64,000 nucleotides of DNA from positions 1 through 64,000 of the forward strand of contig NZ_JAPCKK010000030.1 in assembly GCF_030705605.1 (NCBI RefSeq), given 5' to 3'. Under the pieces are notes generated by a model, which was given only the letters and a program-made list of their open reading frames with translations, did no database searches and was not told the DNA's origin. How positions within the stretch are numbered: the stretch's first letter is position 1; each line of letters begins with the position of its first letter. Positions 34,712-43,372 of the stretch are shown here, piece after piece. This stretch comes from Paenibacillus zeirhizosphaerae. GTDB taxonomy: Bacteria; Bacillota; Bacilli; Paenibacillales; Paenibacillaceae. The position numbers were made by a program, and so were the translations under genes.

Positions 34712-34896
34712 AATATCTTTTATTGTCATTAAATATAACATACAACTTCTGCGTTATCCACAAAATATGTGCTGAAAATGAAAATAAATTTGAGGTTGCG
34801 GTGGTTGTCTATTAGACCTCCTTATATATGTTATTTAATATTACATAAACATCACTTTACTGTGCTTTGTTTTTCCTTTAGGAGGATCTTCTTCTG

Positions 34897-34905
34897 TGGT
34901 ATAAT
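34897..34905 (+). promoter_or_regulatory. Extended -10 promoter upstream of topB
   Basis: TGGTATAAT is a perfect TATAAT with an extended TG. The -35 is weak. Transcription should begin near 34912. Confidence 0.55.
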
Positions 34906-34925
34906 AGATTGTAATCATGGCATGA

Positions 34926-34951
34926 AGCTTTCATATACGAAGGCTTTTTTT
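34926..34951 (+). terminator. Leader terminator between the topB promoter and topB
   Basis: AGCTTTC, an ATATAC loop and GAAGGCT are followed by seven Ts. It lies about 20 bases after the predicted start site and about 60 bases before topB. Confidence 0.6.
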
Positions 34952-35009
34952 GCTTCTAAACGGATAGGGTTAAGCCTGCTGAGCTGCAGGCGCAGGGAGG
35001 AAGAAGTAG

Positions 35010-37253
35010 ATGAAGACGCTGGTGATAGCTGAGAAGCCTGACATGGGACGGACGATCGCGGCTGTAATCGAACCACGTGCCAAGAACAACCGCAGTTATC
35101 TTGAAGGCGAGCGTTACATTGTAACCTGGGCCATTGGGCATTTGCTGGGACTTGCCGAGCCGGATGCTTATGACCCGAAATACAAGCGTTGGAATATCAA
35201 TGATCTGCCGATTATACCGGAGCATTTCAAAATTGTTCCGAATCCGAAGACCAAGGATCAGTTGAAAACGATCAAGGAGCTGGCCAAACGCTGCAATGCT
35301 ATTGTTAATGCCTGTGATGCAGGGCGTGAGGGCCAGTATATTTTCGCTCTAATCCAGCAGCAACTAAAGCTACGCCAGCCCGTAAAGCGGCTGTGGATTT
35401 CGGATCTGACGGCTGCAAGCATTTCTCAGGGCTTCTCGAATTTGAAGGATGCCTCGGAGTATGAAAACTTAACCCAGGCGGCTCGTGCACGCAGTGAAGC
35501 TGACTGGTTGATTGGCATGAACGCTTCGCGCGCTTTTACGACCCGGCATAATGCGCTGCTTTCTGTCGGAAGGGTGCAGACACCTGTGCTGGCCCTGATT
35601 TATGATCGTGAGAAGGAGATCGCTGCGTTTGAAAGCCAGACCTTTTACGATGTGCTGGGGTATTTTAAACAGGGACAGACCGAATATAGAGGCATGTGGC
35701 AGGGGGAACGCTTGACCGAGCAAGCGAAAGCAGCGGAAATTGCTGCCGCAGTTAAAGGGAAAACAGGCAGCATTTCAAAGTATGAGGTGAAGCCGACTAA
35801 GGAGTATCCCTTCAAACTGTATGACTTAACCCTGCTGCAGCGTGAGGCTAACGCCAAATACGGATATTCGGCCAAAAAAACGCTGGATCTTGCGCAGGCT
35901 TTGTATGAGCGTCATAAGGTGATTACTTACCCGAGAACGAACTCCAATTATGTGACGGAGCAAAATATCGAGGGCATGCATAAAACACTTCATATGCTGA
36001 AAGCGGGTCCGTATGCTGAGCTTGCGCTTAATGCCAATGCGGGAATTGTTCATAAACAAAATAAATCGGTATGCAATCCGGCCAGGGTTGAGGACCACCA
36101 TGCAATTCTTCCGACGTTGAAAAAAGCAGGCACACTCAGCAAGGAAGAGCAGAACGTCTACGATCTAGTAGTACGCCGCTTCCTGTCCCACTTCTATCCG
36201 CCAGCGGAATACAAGGTGCACACCGTGCTGACGCGGGTGGAGCAGCATACATTCAAAACGGGCATCAAGGAGCTCGTTTCACTTGGTTGGAAGGTTGTGC
36301 TCGAAGCCTCGCCGGACAAAGAGAAGAATTCAGGCAAGCGTGGCAAAAAGGATGAGGAAGAAGAGACGGAAGAGTGGACGGAAGGACATTTTGAACTCGA
36401 TGCCTCCCGGCCGGTCGAGTGTACCAAATCAGAGGCGAAGGAGAAGGCGACCCAGCCTCCTAAAAGCTACACGGAAGGCACTTTGCTGAAAGCGATGGAA
36501 AGCGCTGGTAAGCAGATGGAGGATGAGGAGCTGCGCGAGGTGATGAAGGATGCCGGTCTCGGTACGCCTGCCACCAGAGCTGCCACCATTGAGCGGCTCA
36601 AGAAGGTCGGTTACATCGAGATGAATGGCAAGCGTATTCTGGTCACGGAAAAGGGAAAGACGGCCATCGAACTCATCCGGCATGCCGGAGTAGAACTGCT
36701 GGCGAGTCCGGAAATGACCGGACAATGGGAGCGCAGATTGAACCAGATCTCCAAGGGAGAGGCTGCCCAGGAGAAGTTCATGGAAAATGTAAAGAAATTT
36801 ACGTTTTCGGTCATTGAAAAGGTGAGGAGACAAGCACCGGCTTCTGCGGATTCTTTCGGCACGGAAAGTGGCAGTCGGACGCGCAAAGGGCGTATTGGCG
36901 GTTCAGGGACCGGAAGAGCAGGAAGTTCGGGAAGCGCTCGAAGCAGCGCCGCCACGACAGCGACCCTGCCGGCCGAGCGGGCCAAGCTTGGGGACTGTCC
37001 CCGTCCAGGCTGCGGAGGAACGGTCATAGAAGGACGGAAGGGATATGGCTGCACCCATTTCAAGCAGGGCTGCGGTTTTGTCATCTGGAAGGAGTACAAA
37101 GGCAAAAGGCTGTCGGAATCGATGCTGAAATCGCTACTGAGCAAAGGCCAGACCCAGTTGCTGACGTTCAAACGGGCCGACGGCTCGGCTGTGAAAGCCA
37201 GAATTGTACTGGAGGATGCGCCGACCGGCAGACTGGGAGTTCAAAGGGAATAA
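35010..37253 (+). CDS. topB: DNA topoisomerase III
   Basis: A type IA topoisomerase that decatenates single-stranded regions. The 747-residue protein starts with a Toprim domain (MKTLVIAEKPDMGRTIAAVI...NACDAGREGQYIFALI). The catalytic tyrosine is in HKVITYPRTNSNYVTEQ (about residue 310), with SVGRVQTPVLALIYDREKEI upstream. After about residue 600 comes a Ser/Gly/Arg-rich linker (GTESGSRTRKGRIGG). A zinc-ribbon-like tail follows (CPRPGCGGTVIEGRKGYGCTHF). It is preceded by a leader with a terminator hairpin (34926-34951), suggesting attenuation. Confidence 0.94.
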   Translation: MKTLVIAEKPDMGRTIAAVIEPRAKNNRSYLEGERYIVTWAIGHLLGLAEPDAYDPKYKRWNINDLPIIPEHFKIVPNPKTKDQLKTIKELAKRCNAIVNACDAGREGQYIFALIQQQLKLRQPVKRLWISDLTAASISQGFSNLKDASEYENLTQAARARSEADWLIGMNASRAFTTRHNALLSVGRVQTPVLALIYDREKEIAAFESQTFYDVLGYFKQGQTEYRGMWQGERLTEQAKAAEIAAAVKGKTGSISKYEVKPTKEYPFKLYDLTLLQREANAKYGYSAKKTLDLAQALYERHKVITYPRTNSNYVTEQNIEGMHKTLHMLKAGPYAELALNANAGIVHKQNKSVCNPARVEDHHAILPTLKKAGTLSKEEQNVYDLVVRRFLSHFYPPAEYKVHTVLTRVEQHTFKTGIKELVSLGWKVVLEASPDKEKNSGKRGKKDEEEETEEWTEGHFELDASRPVECTKSEAKEKATQPPKSYTEGTLLKAMESAGKQMEDEELREVMKDAGLGTPATRAATIERLKKVGYIEMNGKRILVTEKGKTAIELIRHAGVELLASPEMTGQWERRLNQISKGEAAQEKFMENVKKFTFSVIEKVRRQAPASADSFGTESGSRTRKGRIGGSGTGRAGSSGSARSSAATTATLPAERAKLGDCPRPGCGGTVIEGRKGYGCTHFKQGCGFVIWKEYKGKRLSESMLKSLLSKGQTQLLTFKRADGSAVKARIVLEDAPTGRLGVQRE

Positions 37254-37271
37254 CGGGTGGGGGGACAAGCC

Positions 37272-37370
37272 ATGAACAAAGAAGAACAGGTCATAATGGG
37301 TAAGGCTCATCTTGAGGCTGTTCCGGAGCTGCGCTCGTATTTGCGCCAACTCAAGCTGCTGCTGACCTAG
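37272..37370 (+). CDS. Possible 32-residue small protein after topB
   Basis: ATG AAC AAA GAA GAA starts 18 bases after the topB stop behind a G-rich site (GGGTGGGGGG) and runs to a TAG at 37370, just before the shared terminator. The product begins MNKEEQVIMGKAHLEAVPEL and ends in a leucine-rich stretch. It would be a short charged helix. I know no family for it. The ribosome binding site and tight placement are the only support. Confidence 0.35.
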   Translation: MNKEEQVIMGKAHLEAVPELRSYLRQLKLLLT

Positions 37371-37387
37371 ATTATTGTCTGTAGCGC

Positions 37388-37418
37388 AAAAAAAGACCCT
37401 AGCCGAGGGTCTTTTTTT
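37388..37418. terminator. Bidirectional terminator
   Basis: AAAAAAAGACCCT, an AGCCG loop and AGGGTCTTTTTTT. The stop codon of the converging HAD gene lies inside the hairpin. Confidence 0.9.
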
Positions 37419-38160
37419 GCTGGTGGATTTGAATGCTTTCATGGATCACACGCGGAACTTCTGTAAGGGTGTTGATCGTATACATCACGGAGGCTGGCTT
37501 CTGCTGCAGCTCAACCATGTTATAGACCCATTCCTTCTCCTGCTTCAGATAGATCGCATGGATTCCCGCTTCGAGCGCCGGTGAGATGTCTGTGCGCAGC
37601 GAGTTGCCAATCATCCAGGTCACGCTGCGGTCAAACTGGTTTAATCGCAGGATCTCCTCGAGAGCCTCCACATTTTTGTGCTGGCGGATGAAAATCCGGT
37701 CTTCGAAGTAGCTGGCCAGCTTCATCTTGTCAATCTTTCTCTGCTGTATTGCAGGTTCTCCACCGGTGTACAAATATAGAATATGACCGGCTTTTGACAG
37801 GGACTCAAGGGTTTCCACCATGCCGGGATAAGGCTCCACTTCCTGATCATATACGCTTCTTCCCAGCAAGAGGAGCTGTTCCTCTTCTGTTTTCACGGGC
37901 TCGCGCTTGTAGGCTCGGCAGAAATACAGATACGTTTCAATCAACGATCGGGGAAAATGTTCGCTGGCAAAGCCAAGTTTGTTCACACCGGCCACATCAA
38001 TTTCGATCTGCTTCTCGCGGATTTCCTCAGTGGTCAGGCGCTCTCCTGCAAACCATTCCTGAAGGGTCTCGTAAAACTGGTCAAGAATCAGATCAAAGTA
38101 CTTGTTGCAGTATATTAGTGTATCGTCCAAATCAAATATAATTTGCTGCTGTGGTATCAT
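37399..38160 (-). CDS. HAD-superfamily hydrolase
   Basis: A 253-residue phosphatase-like protein. Motif I is IIFDLDDTLIYCN, motif II is LYLYTGGEP, the motif III basic region is near FIRQHKN, and motif IV is MIGNSLRTDISPALEAG. Motif IV has Asn where many members have Asp (GDS), though YjjG-like proteins vary here. The last residues (HQQKKTLG) are encoded within the terminator hairpin. It lies 41 bases downstream of the ArsR-type regulator gene and may share its transcript. Confidence 0.85.
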   Translation of the reverse strand: MIPQQQIIFDLDDTLIYCNKYFDLILDQFYETLQEWFAGERLTTEEIREKQIEIDVAGVNKLGFASEHFPRSLIETYLYFCRAYKREPVKTEEEQLLLLGRSVYDQEVEPYPGMVETLESLSKAGHILYLYTGGEPAIQQRKIDKMKLASYFEDRIFIRQHKNVEALEEILRLNQFDRSVTWMIGNSLRTDISPALEAGIHAIYLKQEKEWVYNMVELQQKPASVMYTINTLTEVPRVIHESIQIHQQKKTLG

Positions 38161-38201
38161 AATCTATTGATTTCCTCCCTGACGACCGGATACACAATGG
38201 G

Positions 38202-39119
38202 TCAAATCCGGACGTATGATTCCAAAAACATTTGCAGATCCGAGCTGCCCTCGGGGCGTATGCTGAACTGTTCCTTGCCATACCGGCCGATGTGAATACG
38301 CAACAACCCGGCCACTCTAAGAATCATCAGATCAGACATAAGCTCTTCATCCGGCTGTTTTAAATCCCGGCGCATGTCAGACAGCGATCTGGGCTTGCCG
38401 GCGAAGTAACGGAGCAGGCGCAGACGCTGCGGGTCCGCCACAGCCTGGGTTAATCTTAATAAGATCGTAGGCGGCTCATTCTCGTCTTCTTCGGGGATGT
38501 CGACAGGATACTGGATCAGCAGCATCCTGCTGTAAAAGCAGTACGTATTAATGGGCCGATTGTGCACACTCGGAAAAAGAACGACCGTATCCAGGTCCTG
38601 CAGCGGGGGGACCACTAACCCGGCCGTGGCATACTCCACGAGGGCATCCGGGTCCATTTTACCCAACAGCCTTTTTTTCTCCTCGGCATCCTCAAAAGCG
38701 ATGGCCCGCAGCTCCCCTTCTTGCTGACGAAAATACTCCTTGTCCCACGCGCGGAGAAGGGGGACATAAACACGCCGGATTCTGACGGATTCCTCCAGCG
38801 TCAGAAATGGCAGATGATGAAAGATTTGCTCATGCAGAGACTGGTCGTTACTGCTGTCCAGGTAGGTTAGAAAATCTGCGATTTCATTGCATCCCGGCCT
38901 GGAAAAGGCCCATGCATATAGAACATCGTAATCATTAAAGGGCAGCTCTCTGGCTGCGTCGATTGCATGTTTAACTTCAGAAGATAGTTTGTGATCTACC
39001 TGCTCAATCCATGCGATTCCGAGATCCAGATCCCGTACCCATTTTTTTGTGACGTATACCATAAAGCTTCCGAGCAGCTCATATATCGGAGATGCGTCAA
39101 TTTTGACCTCGTAGCTCAT
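38202..39119 (-). CDS. ArsR/SmtB-family regulator with large N-terminal domain
   Basis: A 305-residue transcription factor. The C-terminal third (about 215-305) is an ArsR-type winged helix (LRLTQAVADPQRLRLLRYFAGKPRSLSDMRRDLKQ). The first 210 residues are an alpha-rich domain (YEVKIDASPIYELLGSF...) seen in a subgroup of long ArsR regulators and probably acting as the sensor. I see no metal-binding cysteine pair of the classical kind, so the ligand is probably not a metal. It is divergent from an MFS exporter, with a dyad at 39253-39272 between them. Confidence 0.82.
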   Translation of the reverse strand: MSYEVKIDASPIYELLGSFMVYVTKKWVRDLDLGIAWIEQVDHKLSSEVKHAIDAARELPFNDYDVLYAWAFSRPGCNEIADFLTYLDSSNDQSLHEQIFHHLPFLTLEESVRIRRVYVPLLRAWDKEYFRQQEGELRAIAFEDAEEKKRLLGKMDPDALVEYATAGLVVPPLQDLDTVVLFPSVHNRPINTYCFYSRMLLIQYPVDIPEEDENEPPTILLRLTQAVADPQRLRLLRYFAGKPRSLSDMRRDLKQPDEELMSDLMILRVAGLLRIHIGRYGKEQFSIRPEGSSDLQMFLESYVRI

Positions 39120-39190
39120 GCGACAAAATGCCTCCTGTCAAACAGCCTACTATTGTAACCTTGAAATATTGCGTCAACACTCATTATCGC

Positions 39191-39219
39191 TTGTTTTGCC
39201 GGACGTTGTCCACTATAAT
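39191..39219 (+). promoter_or_regulatory. Promoter of the MFS transporter
   Basis: TTGTTT (39191-39196), a 17-base spacer and TATAAT (39214-39219). Confidence 0.6.
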
Positions 39220-39252
39220 ATGAACTTACCGTGTCGTCATCAGTGACCCGGC

Positions 39253-39273
39253 TTACTGAGATTAATTTAGTAG
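39253..39273. promoter_or_regulatory. Candidate operator of the ArsR-type regulator
   Basis: The imperfect dyad TTACT-N11-AGTAG lies just downstream of the predicted MFS start site, where a repressor would block transcription. Confidence 0.4.
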
Positions 39274-39318
39274 GCGGGACATGAGTGACGATTTATTTTT
39301 GTCCAGGGAGGTTATTTT

Positions 39319-40515
39319 TTGTCGTCTTCTTCGCATCCTAGAGCGCCATCGTCCATGAGGCTGCAATATTTTATTCTGATATCCGTCATTATTGTCGCGG
39401 GTTTGAGCCAGGGTCTCCTTCTACCTGTGCTGTCCATTTTTCTGGAGAAAATGGGTGTCTCCTCATCGCTGAACGGGCTGAACGCCGCGGCCCTGTATAT
39501 TGGGTCCTTCGGAATGACCCTGATCGCGGAAAGAGTGCTGGGGAGGATCGGCTTCAAAAAGCTGATGGCCGGCGGGCTTGCGCTCGTGCTGGTCACGCTG
39601 ATGATTTTTCCGCTCGTGCCTGATATCAAGCTGTGGTTTCTTCTTCGTCTGGCCGTAGGCATCGGTGATAGCGCGCTGAATTATGCGGCACAGTTGTGGG
39701 TGCTTCTGATGACACCAGCCGAACACAGAGGACGCAATATTTCATTTTACGGCATGTCGTACGGTCTTGGATTCAGCATCGGCCCGCTGGGCATTAAGCT
39801 GCTGGATTTCGGAGTGCTCGTGCCGTTTGCGGTCCTTTCCGGTCTGTTCCTGCTTGTGCTTCTACTGGTGCTATGGAAGCTTCCGGACTCCAAGCCGGTC
39901 AGGCAGGAGGGGGAAGAGAAGCGGACAGGACGTTTCAGGCTCAGCTATGCATGGGCATGGTACGCACTGCTGCCCGCCTTCCTGTATGGTTATATGGAGG
40001 CGAGCCTCAACAGCAATTTCCCGGTTTACGGCCTGCGGCTGGGGATGGATAACGGACAGATTTCAACGCTGCTGCCGTTTATCGGATTAGGCGGATTGCT
40101 GCTGCAGATGCCGCTTGGCCTGCTGAGCGACCGGCTAGGACGCAAGAACATTCTGATGTTTACCGGGATTGCCGGGGGGCTGATCTTCATGCTGGTTCCG
40201 CTGGCAGGAACCCAATTTGGCTGGAATCTAGTGCTGCTGACGGTGGCTGGCGGCTTGGTCGGCTCCTTTTTCTCGCTTGGTCTGGCGTATGCGGCCGACA
40301 TGTTGCCGAGGTCGATGCTGGCTGCAGCGAACGTCATCGCCTCATTTCATTTTAGTCTGGGCAGCATTGTCGGTCCCAATATAGGGGGCGCCGTTCTTGA
40401 CTTTGGCCCGCTGGGCGGCATGTTTTGGCTGCTGGGAGGAAGCTATGTTTTGTTCGGTCTGCTCGGGGGACTGTTCCGGCGGTCCGCATCAGGCGATGTC
40501 GCTCGACCTATGTAG
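39319..40515 (+). CDS. MFS transporter
   Basis: A 398-residue integral membrane protein with about 12 hydrophobic segments. MFS signature A between segments 2 and 3 is degenerate (ERVLGRIGFKKLMAGG), and the equivalent in the second half is LLSDRLGRKNILMF. It is most like drug or metabolite efflux proteins; the substrate is unknown. TTG 39319 follows GGGAGG at seven bases. ATG 39355 is an alternative that removes twelve polar residues. Control by the divergent ArsR-type regulator is likely. Confidence 0.85.
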   Translation: MSSSSHPRAPSSMRLQYFILISVIIVAGLSQGLLLPVLSIFLEKMGVSSSLNGLNAAALYIGSFGMTLIAERVLGRIGFKKLMAGGLALVLVTLMIFPLVPDIKLWFLLRLAVGIGDSALNYAAQLWVLLMTPAEHRGRNISFYGMSYGLGFSIGPLGIKLLDFGVLVPFAVLSGLFLLVLLLVLWKLPDSKPVRQEGEEKRTGRFRLSYAWAWYALLPAFLYGYMEASLNSNFPVYGLRLGMDNGQISTLLPFIGLGGLLLQMPLGLLSDRLGRKNILMFTGIAGGLIFMLVPLAGTQFGWNLVLLTVAGGLVGSFFSLGLAYAADMLPRSMLAAANVIASFHFSLGSIVGPNIGGAVLDFGPLGGMFWLLGGSYVLFGLLGGLFRRSASGDVARPM

Positions 40516-40539
40516 TGATCCATATTCAGGAACATTCGT

Positions 40540-40568
40540 TTGCATGGAAATTGATCTTTGTTTACAAT
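40540..40568 (+). promoter_or_regulatory. Promoter of the ABC-lipoprotein-two-component operon
   Basis: TTGCAT (40540-40545), a 17-base spacer and TACAAT (40563-40568), 59 bases before the first gene. Confidence 0.6.
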
Positions 40569-40627
40569 AAACTAGGGAAAGAAGCTGGTCTTCAAATACG
40601 TTGATGCGGACAGAAGGGGAATATCCG

Positions 40628-41353
40628 ATGATCAGAATAAGGCAGCTCACCAAACATGTCGGAGCGGACAGAATTCCAGTGCTGCGCAATATAAGCGCGG
40701 ACATCCAGTCCGGTGAATTTATATCGCTTGTGGGACCAAGCGGAAGCGGCAAAAGCACATTGCTGCGCTGTCTTGCATTGAAGGAAACGTGGGACGGCGG
40801 CAGTTTGATAATAAACGGAGAGGATATACTTAAGCAGGGAATTTCCGGGAAGCTTAAGCAAAGACAGGAGTGGGCGTTTCTGGAGCAGAATCCGTATGTG
40901 AATCTGAACCGGACCGCACTTAAAAACGTATTGATCGGAAGAGCGGGCCAGACCCCTGTCTGGAGAATGATCACGGGGATGGTCCGTTCCGATGATTATA
41001 TGGGAGCAATGGACACGCTTGAACAGCTCGGACTGTTGGATAAAGCGCATGATAAATGCGAGAAACTAAGCGGAGGAGAGCGGCAGCGGGTGGCCATAGC
41101 CCGCGCGCTGGTGCACGGTGCTAAGGTCATTTTGGCGGATGAGCCGGTTAACGGCCTTGATCCTGCCGCAGCAGACCGTGTGCTCGACACGCTGCGGACG
41201 CTGTGCAAGCAGGAGCGGATCACCGTCATCAGCGTGCTTCCGCTGGAAACGGCCGAGCGTTTTGCTTCCCGGATCTGGGGGCTTCAGGGAGGAGAAATCG
41301 TCTTTGACGTTCAAGGACGAAGATTAACTTTCGGGGAGAAAAATATGCTGTGA
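40628..41353 (+). CDS. PhnC-like ABC transporter ATPase without permease
   Basis: A 241-residue ATPase with Walker [11 protein letters not shown]-loop FLEQNPYVNLN, signature LSGGERQRVAIARAL and Walker B VILADEPVNGLD. It resembles phosphonate-type PhnC ATPases, but no PhnE permease or PhnD binding protein is encoded nearby. Instead it overlaps a lipoprotein gene (GTGA) followed by a two-component system. It may energise a transporter encoded elsewhere or serve a sensory complex. The ATG at 40628 follows AAGGGGA; the 40601 start is less likely. Confidence 0.88.
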   Translation: MIRIRQLTKHVGADRIPVLRNISADIQSGEFISLVGPSGSGKSTLLRCLALKETWDGGSLIINGEDILKQGISGKLKQRQEWAFLEQNPYVNLNRTALKNVLIGRAGQTPVWRMITGMVRSDDYMGAMDTLEQLGLLDKAHDKCEKLSGGERQRVAIARALVHGAKVILADEPVNGLDPAAADRVLDTLRTLCKQERITVISVLPLETAERFASRIWGLQGGEIVFDVQGRRLTFGEKNML

Positions 41354-42681
41354 ACGGAAGTGAATGCATGTTAACAAAACTGCGCGCACTGGCATTCGCA
41401 GGGGTCTTGCTCGCCACGGCTTTTCTGTTGTCTGGCTGCGCCACTGGTAACGATTCGGACCCGGTTTCCTTGATGAGAGAGCCGCTGCTGCCGGACGAAA
41501 ATCAGAAGCTGCACGGTGTCATTACCTCACAACTGGCCGGGAATCAAATCGTCAGCCCTAGGGATCCGGAGGATACGACTTCCATCCGGGTGGGCGATTT
41601 AAATAACGACGGGGTTCAGGAAGCCGTCTTGTTCTATGAGACACCTGAAGATGAAAATGTGCGCATTCACGGCATGCTGCTGGAGAATCAAGGCGGCACC
41701 TGGGTCAAGAAGCTGACTTTTAACGGGGCGGGCCTTGTGCTGGAATCGTTCAAGCTCGTGGACGTGACGAATGATGGCACCATCGATATTGTGGCCGGTT
41801 TCTCGCGTGGGGAAGAGGATTCTGAGAACAACCTGATCGTCTATTCCTATACCGGCGGTACATTGGAGACCGTCTGGCAGATGCCATATTCCCATTTTGT
41901 GGTGGATGATAACAAGCAAAAACCGATGGATTTGAATGGTGACAAGGTAACGGATATCACCATTATTTCTTTTTTGCGCAACGAATATTTCACAGTAACA
42001 ACCTATCAATATAACAATGGCTTTCGGGAAATCGGACGCCTCGACCTGGAGAGCCAGGTATCCAGTGTGTACAATGTGGTGGCGGGGCAGGTAGCCGAGA
42101 ATAAGACGGGGCTGATTATTGATACGATGATTACCCAATCCGCTTCGGTTTCCAATATTATCATCATGAAGGGCGGCCAGATGCAGCGGCTTGATCTGGT
42201 GGATCATACGTACAGGGACGGCATTATTTTGAGTGAAGATGTGGACAAGGACGGAATTCTCGAATTCGGACTGCTTGAACGGCCGGCAGGCTGGGAGGAT
42301 GCTGATCCGGTTGAGGTGCCTTACTTTGTAACCTTTTACCAGTGGGACGGTGAACGGGGCACGATTTTCAAGCTGCAGCAGTACCGTGATACCCAAAACC
42401 TGTTTATTGTAAGCATTCCAAATGATTTGCATGGAAAAGTGACTATTGACCGCAACTCCGATAGAAAACGCTATTTGCGCTTTGTAAGGATTGAAAATGG
42501 TGAAGTGCTTGCAGAAATCAAATTTTTCTCGCTTTCACAATGGGATGAGCACAAAGGGGATTGGGAGGAGATGGTGCGTACGAGCGGCCAGGTCGTAGGC
42601 ATCAAAGAGTCTGGAGCATTTAAACCTAAAATCGTAAATATGTTAAATACAGCGGCGGAAAGGGAGGAGAGCAGTGAGTAA
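41350..42681 (+). CDS. Lipoprotein with FG-GAP/VCBS-like repeats
   Basis: A 443-residue exported lipoprotein. A signal peptide ends in lipobox LLSGC (about residues 27-31), followed by a beta-rich body with recurring acidic loops: VGDLNNDGVQEA, VDVTNDGTIDIVAG, MDLNGDKVTDITI and DVDKDGILEFG. These match the calcium-binding loops of FG-GAP propellers. It would sit outside the membrane. GTG 41350 overlaps the ATPase stop; ATG 41368 is an equally good start. The gene overlaps the downstream response-regulator gene by eight bases, so the proteins are probably co-produced, perhaps as a surface sensor. Confidence 0.85.
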   Translation: MNGSECMLTKLRALAFAGVLLATAFLLSGCATGNDSDPVSLMREPLLPDENQKLHGVITSQLAGNQIVSPRDPEDTTSIRVGDLNNDGVQEAVLFYETPEDENVRIHGMLLENQGGTWVKKLTFNGAGLVLESFKLVDVTNDGTIDIVAGFSRGEEDSENNLIVYSYTGGTLETVWQMPYSHFVVDDNKQKPMDLNGDKVTDITIISFLRNEYFTVTTYQYNNGFREIGRLDLESQVSSVYNVVAGQVAENKTGLIIDTMITQSASVSNIIIMKGGQMQRLDLVDHTYRDGIILSEDVDKDGILEFGLLERPAGWEDADPVEVPYFVTFYQWDGERGTIFKLQQYRDTQNLFIVSIPNDLHGKVTIDRNSDRKRYLRFVRIENGEVLAEIKFFSLSQWDEHKGDWEEMVRTSGQVVGIKESGAFKPKIVNMLNTAAEREESSE

Positions 42682-43372
42682 AGTTTTGATTTTAGAGGAT
42701 GAAGAATCCATTCGCAGTTTTATCGTCATTAACCTGAAGCGCAATGGATTTGAAGTGCTGGAAGCAGGTGATGGGCACGAGGCTCTTAACCTGCTTACAT
42801 CGGTGCCGGATATAGATATCGCGCTGCTGGATGTGATGGTGCCGGGCATCGACGGCTTTGAAGTATGCCGCAGAGTGCGTGAAACGAATGAAAGGATTGG
42901 CATTATTTTTCTGACAGCCAAGGTTCAGGAGCAGGATAAGGTATATGCTCTCTCCGTAGGCGCGGACGACCATGTCAGCAAGCCTTTCAGCCCGACAGAG
43001 CTGATTGCACGCATTCAGTCGCTGTTAAGACGGGTTAACGTGCACCGCGAGACAGCAGCCAGGGTGTCATTCCATTCCGGCCCGTTTACGCTCGATCTGA
43101 TCTCCAAGCAATTCAAAAAGAACGGTCAGGCGATTGAACTGACACCGACTGAGTTTTCACTGATCCAGTTTTTCCTGGAAAAAGAAAATACGCCGCTCAG
43201 CAGGGATGTGCTGCTGGATCATGTCTGGGGCAAGGAGTATATGGGTGACCCGAAAATTGTGGATGTGAACATCCGGCGGCTGCGCCAGAAGATTGAATCC
43301 AATCCGTCCGAGCCCGCTTATTTGCAGACTGTATGGGGACACGGATATAAATGGAAAGGTCAGGGTCAATGA
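42674..43372 (+). CDS. OmpR-family response regulator
   Basis: A 232-residue regulator with an intact receiver: acidic pair in LILEDEESIR, Asp53 in ALLDVMVPG, Thr in FLTAK and Lys in HVSKPFSP. A winged helix follows (ELTPTEFSLIQFFLEKENTPLSRDVLLDHVWG...IVDVNIRRLRQKIE). It contrasts with the degenerate regulator at 21346. Translation starts at GTG 42674, overlapping the lipoprotein stop, and its own stop overlaps the kinase start (ATGA). The genes under its control are unknown. Confidence 0.94.
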   Translation: MSKVLILEDEESIRSFIVINLKRNGFEVLEAGDGHEALNLLTSVPDIDIALLDVMVPGIDGFEVCRRVRETNERIGIIFLTAKVQEQDKVYALSVGADDHVSKPFSPTELIARIQSLLRRVNVHRETAARVSFHSGPFTLDLISKQFKKNGQAIELTPTEFSLIQFFLEKENTPLSRDVLLDHVWGKEYMGDPKIVDVNIRRLRQKIESNPSEPAYLQTVWGHGYKWKGQGQ

